Origin: CAYSIX01 sp964431205 | Lineage (GTDB): Bacteria; Planctomycetota; Phycisphaerae; Phycisphaerales; Phycisphaeraceae | Reading direction: 5' to 3' | DNA: 18,853 nt | Assembly: GCA_964431205.1 (NCBI GenBank) | Contig: CAYSIX010000058.1 | Span: 1-18,853 of the forward strand | Part shown: positions 1-6,444 of the stretch, piece after piece | Layout of the letters: each line of letters begins with the position of its first letter | Numbering within the stretch: the stretch's first letter is position 1 | The notes under the pieces: model-generated | The model's input: the letters and a program-made list of their open reading frames with translations, nothing else | The model's database searches: none | Told to the model about the DNA's origin: nothing | Program-made: the position numbers and the translations under genes

Positions 1-215
1 TCGGTGGCGTATCGCCAGGGCCCCTCGGCGTCCGGGCTCCACCGCACGCGGTAGACGCCCTCGCCGTCGTAGAACCCGCGCACGCGGACGCGGCGGTGCC
101 CCTGGGAGAAGACGGCGAACAGCTCGACGTCCAGGAACGGGTTGCCCTCGGCGGGCCCGTTCAATGTCAGCTCAAAGACGTCCCAGCGTTCGACGGTTTG
201 GGTAGATCGGCTCAT
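1..215 (-). CDS. DUF5060-containing protein, apiosidase-like glycoside hydrolase type (5' part only)
   Basis: Only the first 71 codons are in the window; the gene runs off the left edge. I translated it by hand on the minus strand from ATG at 215-213. The peptide opens with VERWDVFELTLNG, followed by GNPFLDVELFAVF, GFYDGEGVYRVRW and EGPWRYAT. This is the pattern of the DUF5060 beta-sandwich domain that precedes the DUF4038-type TIM-barrel (apiosidase-like, GH140-related) in secreted or cytoplasmic carbohydrate-active proteins. The start is supported by AGGAG at 224-228 on the minus strand, 8 nt upstream. No signal peptide is visible: the protein begins MSRSTQTVERW, so it may act in the cytoplasm. 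It lies 65 bp downstream of the nucleotidyltransferase gene on the same strand and could be co-transcribed. The family call is confident for the visible domain; the catalytic domain is inferred because it is outside the window. Confidence 0.8.
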   Translation of the reverse strand, partial: MSRSTQTVERWDVFELTLNGPAEGNPFLDVELFAVFSQGHRRVRVRGFYDGEGVYRVRWSPDAEGPWRYAT

Positions 216-280
216 ATCGGTCGCTCCTGGACTGCGGGTCGGACGGGCAGGATAGCGATGATGGCCGGGGGTTGCACGTT

Positions 281-868
281 TCAACTAGGCCGGGCGAGGT
301 CGCGCGCCCGCTCGAGCAGATCGGCAACGTTCAGCTCGTGGGCCCAGCGGTCGAGGTACGCGTCGTCGAGGGCGTCGCCCTGGACCTTCAGCACCCCGAG
401 CACGTCAAGCCACTGCCGCTCGGACGCCTCGCCGCCGAGGCGGTACCACTCCAGCTTGCGGAGGATGATGTCCTCGGGCGAGGCCAGCGGCAGCTCGCTC
501 GCCGGGTCGTCCGGGTCGAGGCGCACGCGCACGACGCGGCTGAGGGCGGTCTCATCGTGCTCGCGGCAGATGGCAAACACGTCGATTTTCATCATCGTTT
601 CGAGATGAATGACATTGAAGGGTTGTTGCTGGTGAACCGCGGCGAGCATGGCGGCCTGATCCGCGTAGTAGGTCGCTTCGAGTCGCTGCGCAAGCCGCAG
701 CGTATCCGCCGAGGAAAGGTCCGCCACCATATCGATATCGACCGTGGTCCTGGGAATCCCATGGATGGAGCTGGCAACCGAACCTCCGATGTAGTGCGGC
801 ACCCGATCCCGCTGGAGGGCCTGGAGGACGGGCAGAACGGTGATCCGGATGGCGGTCAGGTCGGCCAT
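281..868 (-). CDS. Nucleotidyltransferase, AbiEii/MNT-like (GGS-DxD fold)
   Basis: A 195-residue protein with the hallmark of polymerase-beta-type nucleotidyltransferases: GGS at residues 28-30, then 13 residues, then D44-I-D46, and a likely third catalytic acid D96 in the strand MMKIDVF. The segment PEDIILRKLEWY in the C-terminal half is typical of the AbiEii/DUF6036-like branch, where it precedes a helical domain. Such proteins transfer a nucleotide to protein or RNA acceptors, and many are the toxin or modifying half of toxin-antitoxin-like pairs. I chose ATG at 868-866 over an upstream in-frame start at 934, because the upstream residues are low-complexity and overlap the preceding gene more. 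There is no strong Shine-Dalgarno sequence. The 13-bp overlap with the end of the small upstream gene suggests translational coupling. All core acids are present, so the enzyme looks intact. The acceptor cannot be told from sequence. Confidence 0.85.
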   Translation of the reverse strand: MADLTAIRITVLPVLQALQRDRVPHYIGGSVASSIHGIPRTTVDIDMVADLSSADTLRLAQRLEATYYADQAAMLAAVHQQQPFNVIHLETMMKIDVFAICREHDETALSRVVRVRLDPDDPASELPLASPEDIILRKLEWYRLGGEASERQWLDVLGVLKVQGDALDDAYLDRWAHELNVADLLERARDLARPS

Positions 869-1122
869 GGCGACTCGAGGCGCTCGTGAGAGACCGTGCG
901 CGCGACACGATCCGCCAATTCGGCGCCGTAACACACCCGTACAAAGGCGAGCCGAAGCTCGGCGGGTGTGGCCTGGACGTGACGACGCACCAGCCCGGCG
1001 ATCGAGTATCGCCGGACCTCATCGGTCAGGTTTTCCATCAGTGCGCCACGACGCGCCGCTCCGGCACGCCGGAGCAGATCAACATGGACGCGCTCGGCCT
1101 CGGGAGACGTGTCGCTGAGCAT
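856..1122 (-). CDS. Small protein preceding nucleotidyltransferase (putative TA-like partner)
   Basis: An 88-residue charged, probably helical protein that begins MLSDTSPEAERVHVDLLRR. Its stop (858-856) lies inside the start of the nucleotidyltransferase gene, a 13-bp overlap typical of two-gene cassettes. Small proteins with a similar opening (SPE-x-E, then an LLR-rich helix and a C-terminal Y-G-x-E/D-L segment, here CYGAELADRV) commonly precede such nucleotidyltransferases; this recognition is from memory and not from a search. I chose ATG at 1122-1120. The same frame is open to 1452, but that extension is proline- and arginine-rich and runs antisense through the kinase start. A TATACT box on the minus strand (1130-1135) sits 8 nt from the ATG and would give an almost leaderless transcript, but no matching -35 is seen. 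Role as antitoxin or adaptor is inference. Confidence 0.65.
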   Translation of the reverse strand: MLSDTSPEAERVHVDLLRRAGAARRGALMENLTDEVRRYSIAGLVRRHVQATPAELRLAFVRVCYGAELADRVARTVSHERLESPWPT

Positions 1123-1306
1123 CGCCGTGAGTATAACCACGCCACCGACGCCACCGCCCGGCGAGCCTGTCCGCATCGGCAAACGCGACCGTCGGCATCG
1201 GCCGTTCGGGCCGCCCCCGCCTCGGGGTATGCTACCCCGCAGGCGAGGCCCGACGATCCGCGACCCGGCGCGCCCGCCCGCACTCCGGAGAAAGGACGCC
1301 CGCACC

Positions 1307-2401
1307 ATGCCCCTGAACCTGCGATCCCCCGACGAATGCGAACTGGACCTGCTGTCCCTCGGCGAGTGCATGGTCCGCCTGAGCCCGCCCGGCCACGGGC
1401 GCATCGAGTTCGCCAGCAACCTCGAGGTCTGGGTCGGCGGCGGCGAGTACAACGTCGCCTACGCCCTGGCGCGCCTGGGCCTGCGCACCGGGTGGGTCGG
1501 CGGGCTTGTCGACAACCCCGTCGGCAGGATCATCCGCAACCACGCGCGGGCCGTCGGCGTCGATACCCGCCACGTCGTCACCCTGCCCTACGACGGCGTC
1601 GGACGCGAGGCCCGCATCGGCCTGAACTTCACCGAGGTCGGCGCCGGGCCCCGCGCCAGCGTCACGCTCTACGACCGCGGGCACTCGGCCACCAGCAAGC
1701 TCAAGCCCGGCGACGTCGACTGGCCCGCGATCTTCGCCGGCCGCGGCGTCCGCTGGCTCCACACCGGCGGCATCTTCACCTGCCTCAGCCCCTCCACCCG
1801 CCAGGTCGCCGCCGAGGCCCTCAAAGCCGCCCACGACGCCGGCACCGTCGTCTCCTACGACCTCAACTTCCGCGGCAAGCTCTGGTCCTCGAAAGAAGCC
1901 ATCGACACCACCAAGCCGCTCGTGCGGTACATCGACTGCCTCATCGGCAACGAGGAAGACTTCCAGAAGGTGCTCGGCTACGAGGTCGAGGGCGCCGACG
2001 TCGACACCGGCGACGCCCTGCCCATCGACAGCTACAAGCAGATGGTCCGCCGCGTCGCCAAGGACTATCCGAACCTCAAGGTCATCGGCACGACGCTTCG
2101 CGAGGTCGTCAGCGCCAACGAGAACAACTGGTCCGCCATCCTCTACTGGGCCGAGACCGACACGTTCTACCAGGGCCCCAGCTTCGAGCGGCTGATCATC
2201 GAGGACCGCGTCGGCGGGGGCGACGGGTTCGCCTCCGGGTTCGCCTACGCGTTCCTCAACGGCAAGGACCCGCAGACCGCCGTCAACCTCGGCACCGCAC
2301 ACGGCGCCCTGCTCCAGACCACCCGCGGCGACACCTCGCAGGTCACGCTCCAGGAACTCGAGCACGTCGCCGGCGGCGGTGGGGCCCGCATCGTCCGCTG
2401 A
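1307..2401 (+). CDS. PfkB-family sugar kinase, 2-keto-3-deoxygluconate kinase-like
   Basis: A 364-residue cytoplasmic kinase of the ribokinase/PfkB family. The N-terminal region has LLSLGECMVRLSP and then GGGEYNVAYALARLGL (about residues 44-59), the PfkB substrate-binding signature. The C-terminal anion-hole motif DRVGGGDGF carries the catalytic base D306. The SLGE-x-MVRL opening and the DRVGGGD form are typical of 2-keto-3-deoxygluconate (KDG) kinases, which make 2-keto-3-deoxy-6-phosphogluconate from ATP and KDG in uronate, pectin or alginate breakdown. Other PfkB substrates such as fructose cannot be excluded. The insert around residues 224-245 (EVEGADVDTGDALPIDSY) is long for the family. 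The start is fixed by a purine-rich GGAGAAAGGA at 1287-1296, 10 nt before ATG. The gene is divergent from the nucleotidyltransferase pair and convergent with the DinB gene, so it is probably transcribed alone. Confidence 0.85.
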   Translation: MPLNLRSPDECELDLLSLGECMVRLSPPGHGRIEFASNLEVWVGGGEYNVAYALARLGLRTGWVGGLVDNPVGRIIRNHARAVGVDTRHVVTLPYDGVGREARIGLNFTEVGAGPRASVTLYDRGHSATSKLKPGDVDWPAIFAGRGVRWLHTGGIFTCLSPSTRQVAAEALKAAHDAGTVVSYDLNFRGKLWSSKEAIDTTKPLVRYIDCLIGNEEDFQKVLGYEVEGADVDTGDALPIDSYKQMVRRVAKDYPNLKVIGTTLREVVSANENNWSAILYWAETDTFYQGPSFERLIIEDRVGGGDGFASGFAYAFLNGKDPQTAVNLGTAHGALLQTTRGDTSQVTLQELEHVAGGGGARIVR

Positions 2402-2415
2402 ACCCCGCCCCGACC

Positions 2416-2465
2416 CGGCGTGGTCGCTTGACTCGGCGTGGTCGCTTGACTCGGCGTGGTCGCTT
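2416..2465. repeat. 18-bp tandem repeat, 2.8 copies
   Basis: Two exact 18-bp units (2416-2433 and 2434-2451) are followed by the first 14 bp of a third (2452-2465). The unit core is CGGCGTGGTCGCTT. The repeat starts 14 bp after the stop codon of the sugar kinase gene, in the space between two convergent genes. It has no dyad symmetry and no T-run, so it does not look like an intrinsic terminator. Copy number may vary between strains. Confidence 0.9.
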
Positions 2466-2495
2466 CAGCGATCCACGGCGCGACCCACGCTTGCG

Positions 2496-3026
2496 TCACC
2501 CCTTCGCGCTGACCCACCCAACCCCCACGCCCGCCGCCACGCGTAACCGATCGGCGAGCTGGGCCGCGTGGTGCTGGATGTGCCGGATGTTGATGAACTG
2601 GTGCTCCAGCTTCGACAGGCGGTACCAGTGGAACCCGCTGGTCGGCGCGTCAAGGTCGAACCCGTCCACCGCGCTGTCGACCATCGCCTCGCACAGGCCC
2701 AGGTAACTCAGGATCTGCTCCTTCGTGTACGGCTCGTGCACGAGCGGCTGGACACGCGGGCGAGACAACTCGCCGAGGTACTGGTAATCCTCGCGGTGGT
2801 GCGCCCACGGGCGGAACGCGTGCTCGTTGGATTGCAGGTACAGGTGCGTGAAGTACAGCGCGTGGTAGGCGATGTGCCAGAACGCCGTGGGGTGGCCGCT
2901 CTTGTCGGTCCACGCCTCGTCGGGGCAGCGCTCGATCGCCTGCCGCAGCATCGCCAGCGCCGCGTGGTACTGGCTCTTGAGCACGGCACGCACGCGGGCC
3001 CGGCCATCGTCAGCCGTGTGATTCAT
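2496..3026 (-). CDS. DinB-family protein (four-helix, metal-binding)
   Basis: A 176-residue protein with the DinB/YfiT-like four-helix arrangement. The second helix region reads FWHIAYHALYFTH (His51 and His55), and the last helix reads NIRHIQHHAAQLADRL, giving His149-x3-His153. These supply the usual three-histidine metal site. DinB proteins often act as thiol-dependent transferases or hydrolases of small molecules and are frequently stress-linked; the substrate here is unknown. I chose ATG at 3026-3024. The open frame continues to 3215 but those residues are basic and low in similarity to any domain. No Shine-Dalgarno sequence is visible before this ATG. The gene is convergent with the kinase gene and divergent from the large array of exported proteins to the right. 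Confidence 0.8.
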   Translation of the reverse strand: MNHTADDGRARVRAVLKSQYHAALAMLRQAIERCPDEAWTDKSGHPTAFWHIAYHALYFTHLYLQSNEHAFRPWAHHREDYQYLGELSRPRVQPLVHEPYTKEQILSYLGLCEAMVDSAVDGFDLDAPTSGFHWYRLSKLEHQFINIRHIQHHAAQLADRLRVAAGVGVGWVSAKG

Positions 3027-3120
3027 GGCTGAAAACAAGTATATGAACGGTGCGGGGCGCGGCCAAGCGGGCGGCGTTCGGGATCGCAAGCCAGCAATAA
3101 GCTGGGGTGAGCGTTTTTTC

Positions 3121-3149
3121 TTGACTGCCCGCGCCCCGCGGGCCATAAT
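3121..3149 (+). promoter_or_regulatory. Sigma-70-type promoter of the first array gene, with palindromic spacer
   Basis: TTGACT (3121-3126) and CATAAT (3144-3149) are separated by exactly 17 bp. Both hexamers are close to consensus in an otherwise GC-rich region. The 17-bp spacer is itself a perfect inverted repeat: GCCCGCG (3127-3133), CCC, CGCGGGC (3137-3143). The predicted transcription start near 3156 gives a leader of about 75 nt before the ATG at 3231. Confidence 0.65.
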
Positions 3150-3230
3150 CGCGGTCCAGCCGCGGCCCGGAGGATGGACCCGCCGCGGCGCCTTTCCTGA
3201 CCGGTCCGTCGACACAATGGAGCTGCTCCG

Positions 3231-5939
3231 ATGCGCGGGTTACATCCGAGTCGTTGCGGCGGTTGTGGTGTGTGCCCGGCCGCGGCCGCGGCGATCGTTC
3301 TGGCCGGCGCGGGCCCCGCGACCGGACAGTCGGTCATCTTCGACAACGGCTCGATCGAGGACTCAGGCGGCCGCCGCGCCGTCAGCGACGCCGACGCCAA
3401 CATCATCCACGCCGACAACTTCCAGCTCCTGCCCGGCCAGACGACCATCGGCGGGATCGAGTGGGAGGGCCTCTACTCGCCCGCGTCGGCGCCTGACCCG
3501 GACGACTTCTCGATCCGCATCTACGCCGACAACGCCGGCTTGCCCATGGGCAACTGGTTCCAGCAATGGACCGACCTGGCCGTGGACCGCGTGTTCGTCG
3601 ACCCGGAGGTCGGCGTCGACTTCTACCGCTACACCGTCGAGCTCGAACCGCTGGCGCTGGAGCCCGACACGACGTACTGGGTCTCGATCGTCAACGACAC
3701 GACGCTGAGCGACCTGACCTGGTCGTGGGGCATCTCGCTGCGCGACCTGGGCGACTCGGCGCAGGCGACGGGCACGGGCCTGGGCTTCGCCAACTGGATC
3801 GCCGATCCGGACGGGGCCGACTTCGCGTTCAAGCTGCTGGGCGTGGCCGGCGGCGAGGACTTTTTCTGGTCGGGCGAGGGCGACGGCACGACGTGGCACG
3901 GCACGAACCTGGGGGAAAGCAACTGGAATGATTCGGTCGGCGCGACCGTTCCCCCGCCGGGCAACGAGGGCACGGAGGTCGTCACGATCGCCGATGCCGA
4001 CGTCGCCGTCCAGGCCCCGGTCACCATAGCCAAGCTGACCGCCACCGGTGCGCTGTTCCTCAACGCACCCTTGACGCTCAACATGTCCGGCAACGAGAGC
4101 TCCAGCGCGCAGAGCGTGGTCAACAGCAGCACGCTGACGGCCCGCGGCGACGGCACGCTCACCGTCACCGAGGGCGAGCACGGCGCCGGCTCGGTGCTCG
4201 AGACGACCGACGGTGTGCTGGCCCGCGCCGAGCTCCGTGGCGAACACGCGATCAATGCCGGCGGCGGCGCGGCGACCTTCCGCGCCAGCTCCGGCGTCAT
4301 CGCGCTTACCGGCCCCGGATCGCTGCTCCGCGTCGATGCCGGCACACTGATGATCGAGAGCGGGCCGCTCGGTCGGTTCGAGCTGGACGACGGCGCCGTG
4401 CTCGACACCGGCAACCTCGTCGTTACCGTGACCGGCCACTTCGACTGGCGCAGCGGCACGGTGACGCGCGGTCACTCGGAGTCCGCCCGCCTCGTGCTCC
4501 AGGGCGAAACCGTGATCCACGACCACCCCACCACACCCGCGACCCTCGCCAACTTCCTCCACAACCAGGGCATCGTCGTTCAGAACGGACGACTCGTGCT
4601 CGACAACGGCATCGTCTTCAACTTCTCCGACGACACCTGGATTCAGGGCGCCCACGGCGACATCGAGACGACGGAGAACGGCGGGCTGATCGTCAACAAC
4701 GGCACGTGGGAAACCGAGACCGGCACGTTCACGGAACTGACTATCGACGCCGACTTCGACAACGGCGGCGGTGTGATGGAGCTGCGCGGCGGCGCCAACG
4801 GCCCGGACGCACCCTCGACGCTCACGTTCACGGGCACGGTCCTCGGCATCGAGCCGGACGGGACCTGGGTGCAGGGCGGCTCGTGGATCGTCAACGCCGG
4901 CAATCGGCTGAACATCCCCGGCGTGACCGTTCGCGTCCTCGGCGACGGCACGACCATCGAGGCGACGCCGGAAAGCTTTCCTCAGTATGACCCGGCCGGC
5001 ACCCTCCCCGGAGGAACGCTCATCGTTCCGCCCGGTGAGACGATCCGCGTGGACGAATCGTTTCGCAACGAGGGCCGGACCGAAGTACGCGAAGGCGGGC
5101 GACTGATCCTCGGCGAAGAGATACCCGAGCTCGAGCTCGAGAACCAACCTGAAGGCGAGGTGGACTCAGCGCTCGAGGACTTGACCCCGGTCGTCCTGCC
5201 CTCGGCGATCGGCGCGGCCAACGACACCCCGCTTGTCCCCATGCTCGACGAGGGCTTCGTCTTCCCCAACGGCGGGACGTTCCGCAACCACGGCATCGTG
5301 CGCCCCGGCGGGCCAAACAAGACCGGTTGGCTCCCCGTGCAGGGCGAGTACGTGCAGACCGCCACCGGCGTGCTCGAGGTCGAACTGGCCGGCACGATGA
5401 CCGATGAGACAACCGAGTTCGATCGGGCGGTGATCCTCGGTGACGTCACCCTGGGCGGCACCCTGGCGCTGGCCGCGCTCGACGGGTTCGTGCCGGCGGT
5501 GGGCGACCTGTTCGAGCTCGTCACGGCGACTTCGATCACGGGCCGGTTCGACCGTGTGACCGGAGCGCGGATCGGCGGCCTGATGCTCGCGCCGATCTAC
5601 GGTGCATCCCACGTCACGCTCGCCGCCGCTTTGCCCGCCGACTTCGATCTCGACGGCGACGTCGACGCCTTCGACCTGGGCATCTGGCAGACCGGCTTCG
5701 GCATCACCGGCGGCGCCACGGCGATGGACGGTGACGCGGACGCCGACGGCGACGTCGACGCGTTCGACCTCGGCCTGTGGCAGACCAACTTCGGCACCGG
5801 CGTCGGCGCCACCGTGCCCGAGCCGGCGACGTGGTGCGCGATGATGCTCTCATCGTTTGTCGTGGTCCGGCGCCGGCGACGCCAAGAGTCCGCTGCGCCG
5901 CCTCGGATGGACGGAAGAGAGGCTCAGCCTTGGGAATGA
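3231..5939 (+). CDS. Exported beta-solenoid protein with dockerin-like module and PEP-CTERM tail (array gene 1)
   Basis: A 902-residue secreted protein. A signal peptide ends near ATG|QS (about residue 33). Residues 34-205 form a beta-rich domain with IRIYADNAGLPMG and TTYWVSIVND, a domain common in planctomycete PEP-CTERM proteins and of unknown role. FWSG (F212-W213) to NW (N231-W232) opens a beta-solenoid of irregular 20-30 residue repeats. Residues 713-800 form the solenoid end module (LEVELAGT, then LGGTLALAALDGF). A doubled calcium-loop module spans 804-858: DFDLDGDVDAFD and DADADGDVDAFD, each followed by WQT-x-FG. VPEP at 862-865 begins the sorting tail. The tail continues 19 residues past the arginine run, longer than usual. 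The start has GGAG at 3219-3222, 8 nt upstream. Export by Sec and processing by an exosortase are inferred from family knowledge; function of the passenger is unknown. Confidence 0.85.
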   Translation: MRGLHPSRCGGCGVCPAAAAAIVLAGAGPATGQSVIFDNGSIEDSGGRRAVSDADANIIHADNFQLLPGQTTIGGIEWEGLYSPASAPDPDDFSIRIYADNAGLPMGNWFQQWTDLAVDRVFVDPEVGVDFYRYTVELEPLALEPDTTYWVSIVNDTTLSDLTWSWGISLRDLGDSAQATGTGLGFANWIADPDGADFAFKLLGVAGGEDFFWSGEGDGTTWHGTNLGESNWNDSVGATVPPPGNEGTEVVTIADADVAVQAPVTIAKLTATGALFLNAPLTLNMSGNESSSAQSVVNSSTLTARGDGTLTVTEGEHGAGSVLETTDGVLARAELRGEHAINAGGGAATFRASSGVIALTGPGSLLRVDAGTLMIESGPLGRFELDDGAVLDTGNLVVTVTGHFDWRSGTVTRGHSESARLVLQGETVIHDHPTTPATLANFLHNQGIVVQNGRLVLDNGIVFNFSDDTWIQGAHGDIETTENGGLIVNNGTWETETGTFTELTIDADFDNGGGVMELRGGANGPDAPSTLTFTGTVLGIEPDGTWVQGGSWIVNAGNRLNIPGVTVRVLGDGTTIEATPESFPQYDPAGTLPGGTLIVPPGETIRVDESFRNEGRTEVREGGRLILGEEIPELELENQPEGEVDSALEDLTPVVLPSAIGAANDTPLVPMLDEGFVFPNGGTFRNHGIVRPGGPNKTGWLPVQGEYVQTATGVLEVELAGTMTDETTEFDRAVILGDVTLGGTLALAALDGFVPAVGDLFELVTATSITGRFDRVTGARIGGLMLAPIYGASHVTLAAALPADFDLDGDVDAFDLGIWQTGFGITGGATAMDGDADADGDVDAFDLGLWQTNFGTGVGATVPEPATWCAMMLSSFVVVRRRRRQESAAPPRMDGREAQPWE
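5655..5803 (+). repeat. Dockerin cassette copy 1 (149-bp near-identical DNA repeat)
   Basis: These 149 bp encode most of the doubled calcium-loop module of array gene 1. They are identical to 10159-10307 and differ at one base from 7864-8012. Compared with copy 2 the match extends to 192 bp (5640-5831 against 7849-8040) with that single mismatch (C at 5657, T at 7866). Sequence on both sides is unrelated. Confidence 0.95.
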
Positions 5940-6444
5940 CGCGCTCAGCCACGGCGCGACCCGACGCCTGGACACGGATGGCCGAGGGCGCGGCACCGAC
6001 TGCCCGTTGAAACGGGGCGGAACAGCACGACCCGCTCACGACTGACCCGTCGCCCCCAACGCCCGACGCCGGCCCTGGAATCAGATCTCCTCTCGATCCA
6101 TCAGCTATCAGGCGTTCGCATCCGAGGCGGGCCCGGGAGGGGGTTAAGCCAGGGACACTGCCTGCGCGCCCGTCGCGCGGCCCCGGCATAGGGCAAACCC
6201 CAACTTGATCCCGACCGTAACCCTCGTATCATACGGGTTTTGCTGGGATGCCGCGTGAGGCCCGGCGGGACGGGACGCGGCGGGGACGGAGAAAGAGCCC
6301 GCGCCGCCACCCCGCGGTCCGCGTGCCCGCTGCGACCTTTCCCCGCGGCATCGCCATCGAGGCCGGCCACGGCGGCACCGCCGCGCCGACGCCATCGTAT
6401 GTGCGACCGGGTCAACCTTTTCACCTGACGTCTTGGGGGAACCA
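5940..6444 (+). other. 505-bp intergenic region between array genes 1 and 2
   Basis: I see no convincing gene here: open frames are short, arginine- and proline-rich and lack similarity to known domains. The region holds a short stem CCCGTT/AACGGG around 6004-6017 without a T-run, a GC-rich stretch near 6120-6190, the probable promoter at 6205-6232, and a roughly 200-nt leader ahead of array gene 2. It is the longest gene-free stretch in the window and the only one over 300 bp. It may separate two transcription units. Confidence 0.6.
6205..6232 (+). promoter_or_regulatory. Possible promoter of array gene 2 with overlapping inverted repeat
   Basis: TTGATC (6205-6210) and TATCAT (6227-6232) are 16 bp apart. 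The -10 hexamer lies inside an interrupted inverted repeat, AACC(ct)CGTAT-c-ATACGGGTT (6219-6239), which could be an operator or a small hairpin. The start codon at 6445 is about 205 nt downstream, so the leader would be long. Confidence 0.4.

Noticed and set aside
1123..1452. N-terminal extension of the small protein upstream of the nucleotidyltransferase
   Set aside because: It runs antisense through the kinase start, and its residues are low-complexity; the ATG at 1122 gives a compact plausible protein.
2416..2465. CRISPR array
   Set aside because: The units are 18 bp, directly adjacent with no spacers, and no cas genes are nearby.
886..2706. Plus-strand 606-codon open frame overlapping the kinase gene in another frame
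   Set aside because: Arginine- and proline-rich low-complexity product; the kinase frame has clear PfkB motifs and a ribosome-binding site.
6004..6017. Intrinsic terminator after array gene 1
   Set aside because: The stem CCCGTT/AACGGG has a very small loop and no T-run follows, so I do not call it a terminator.
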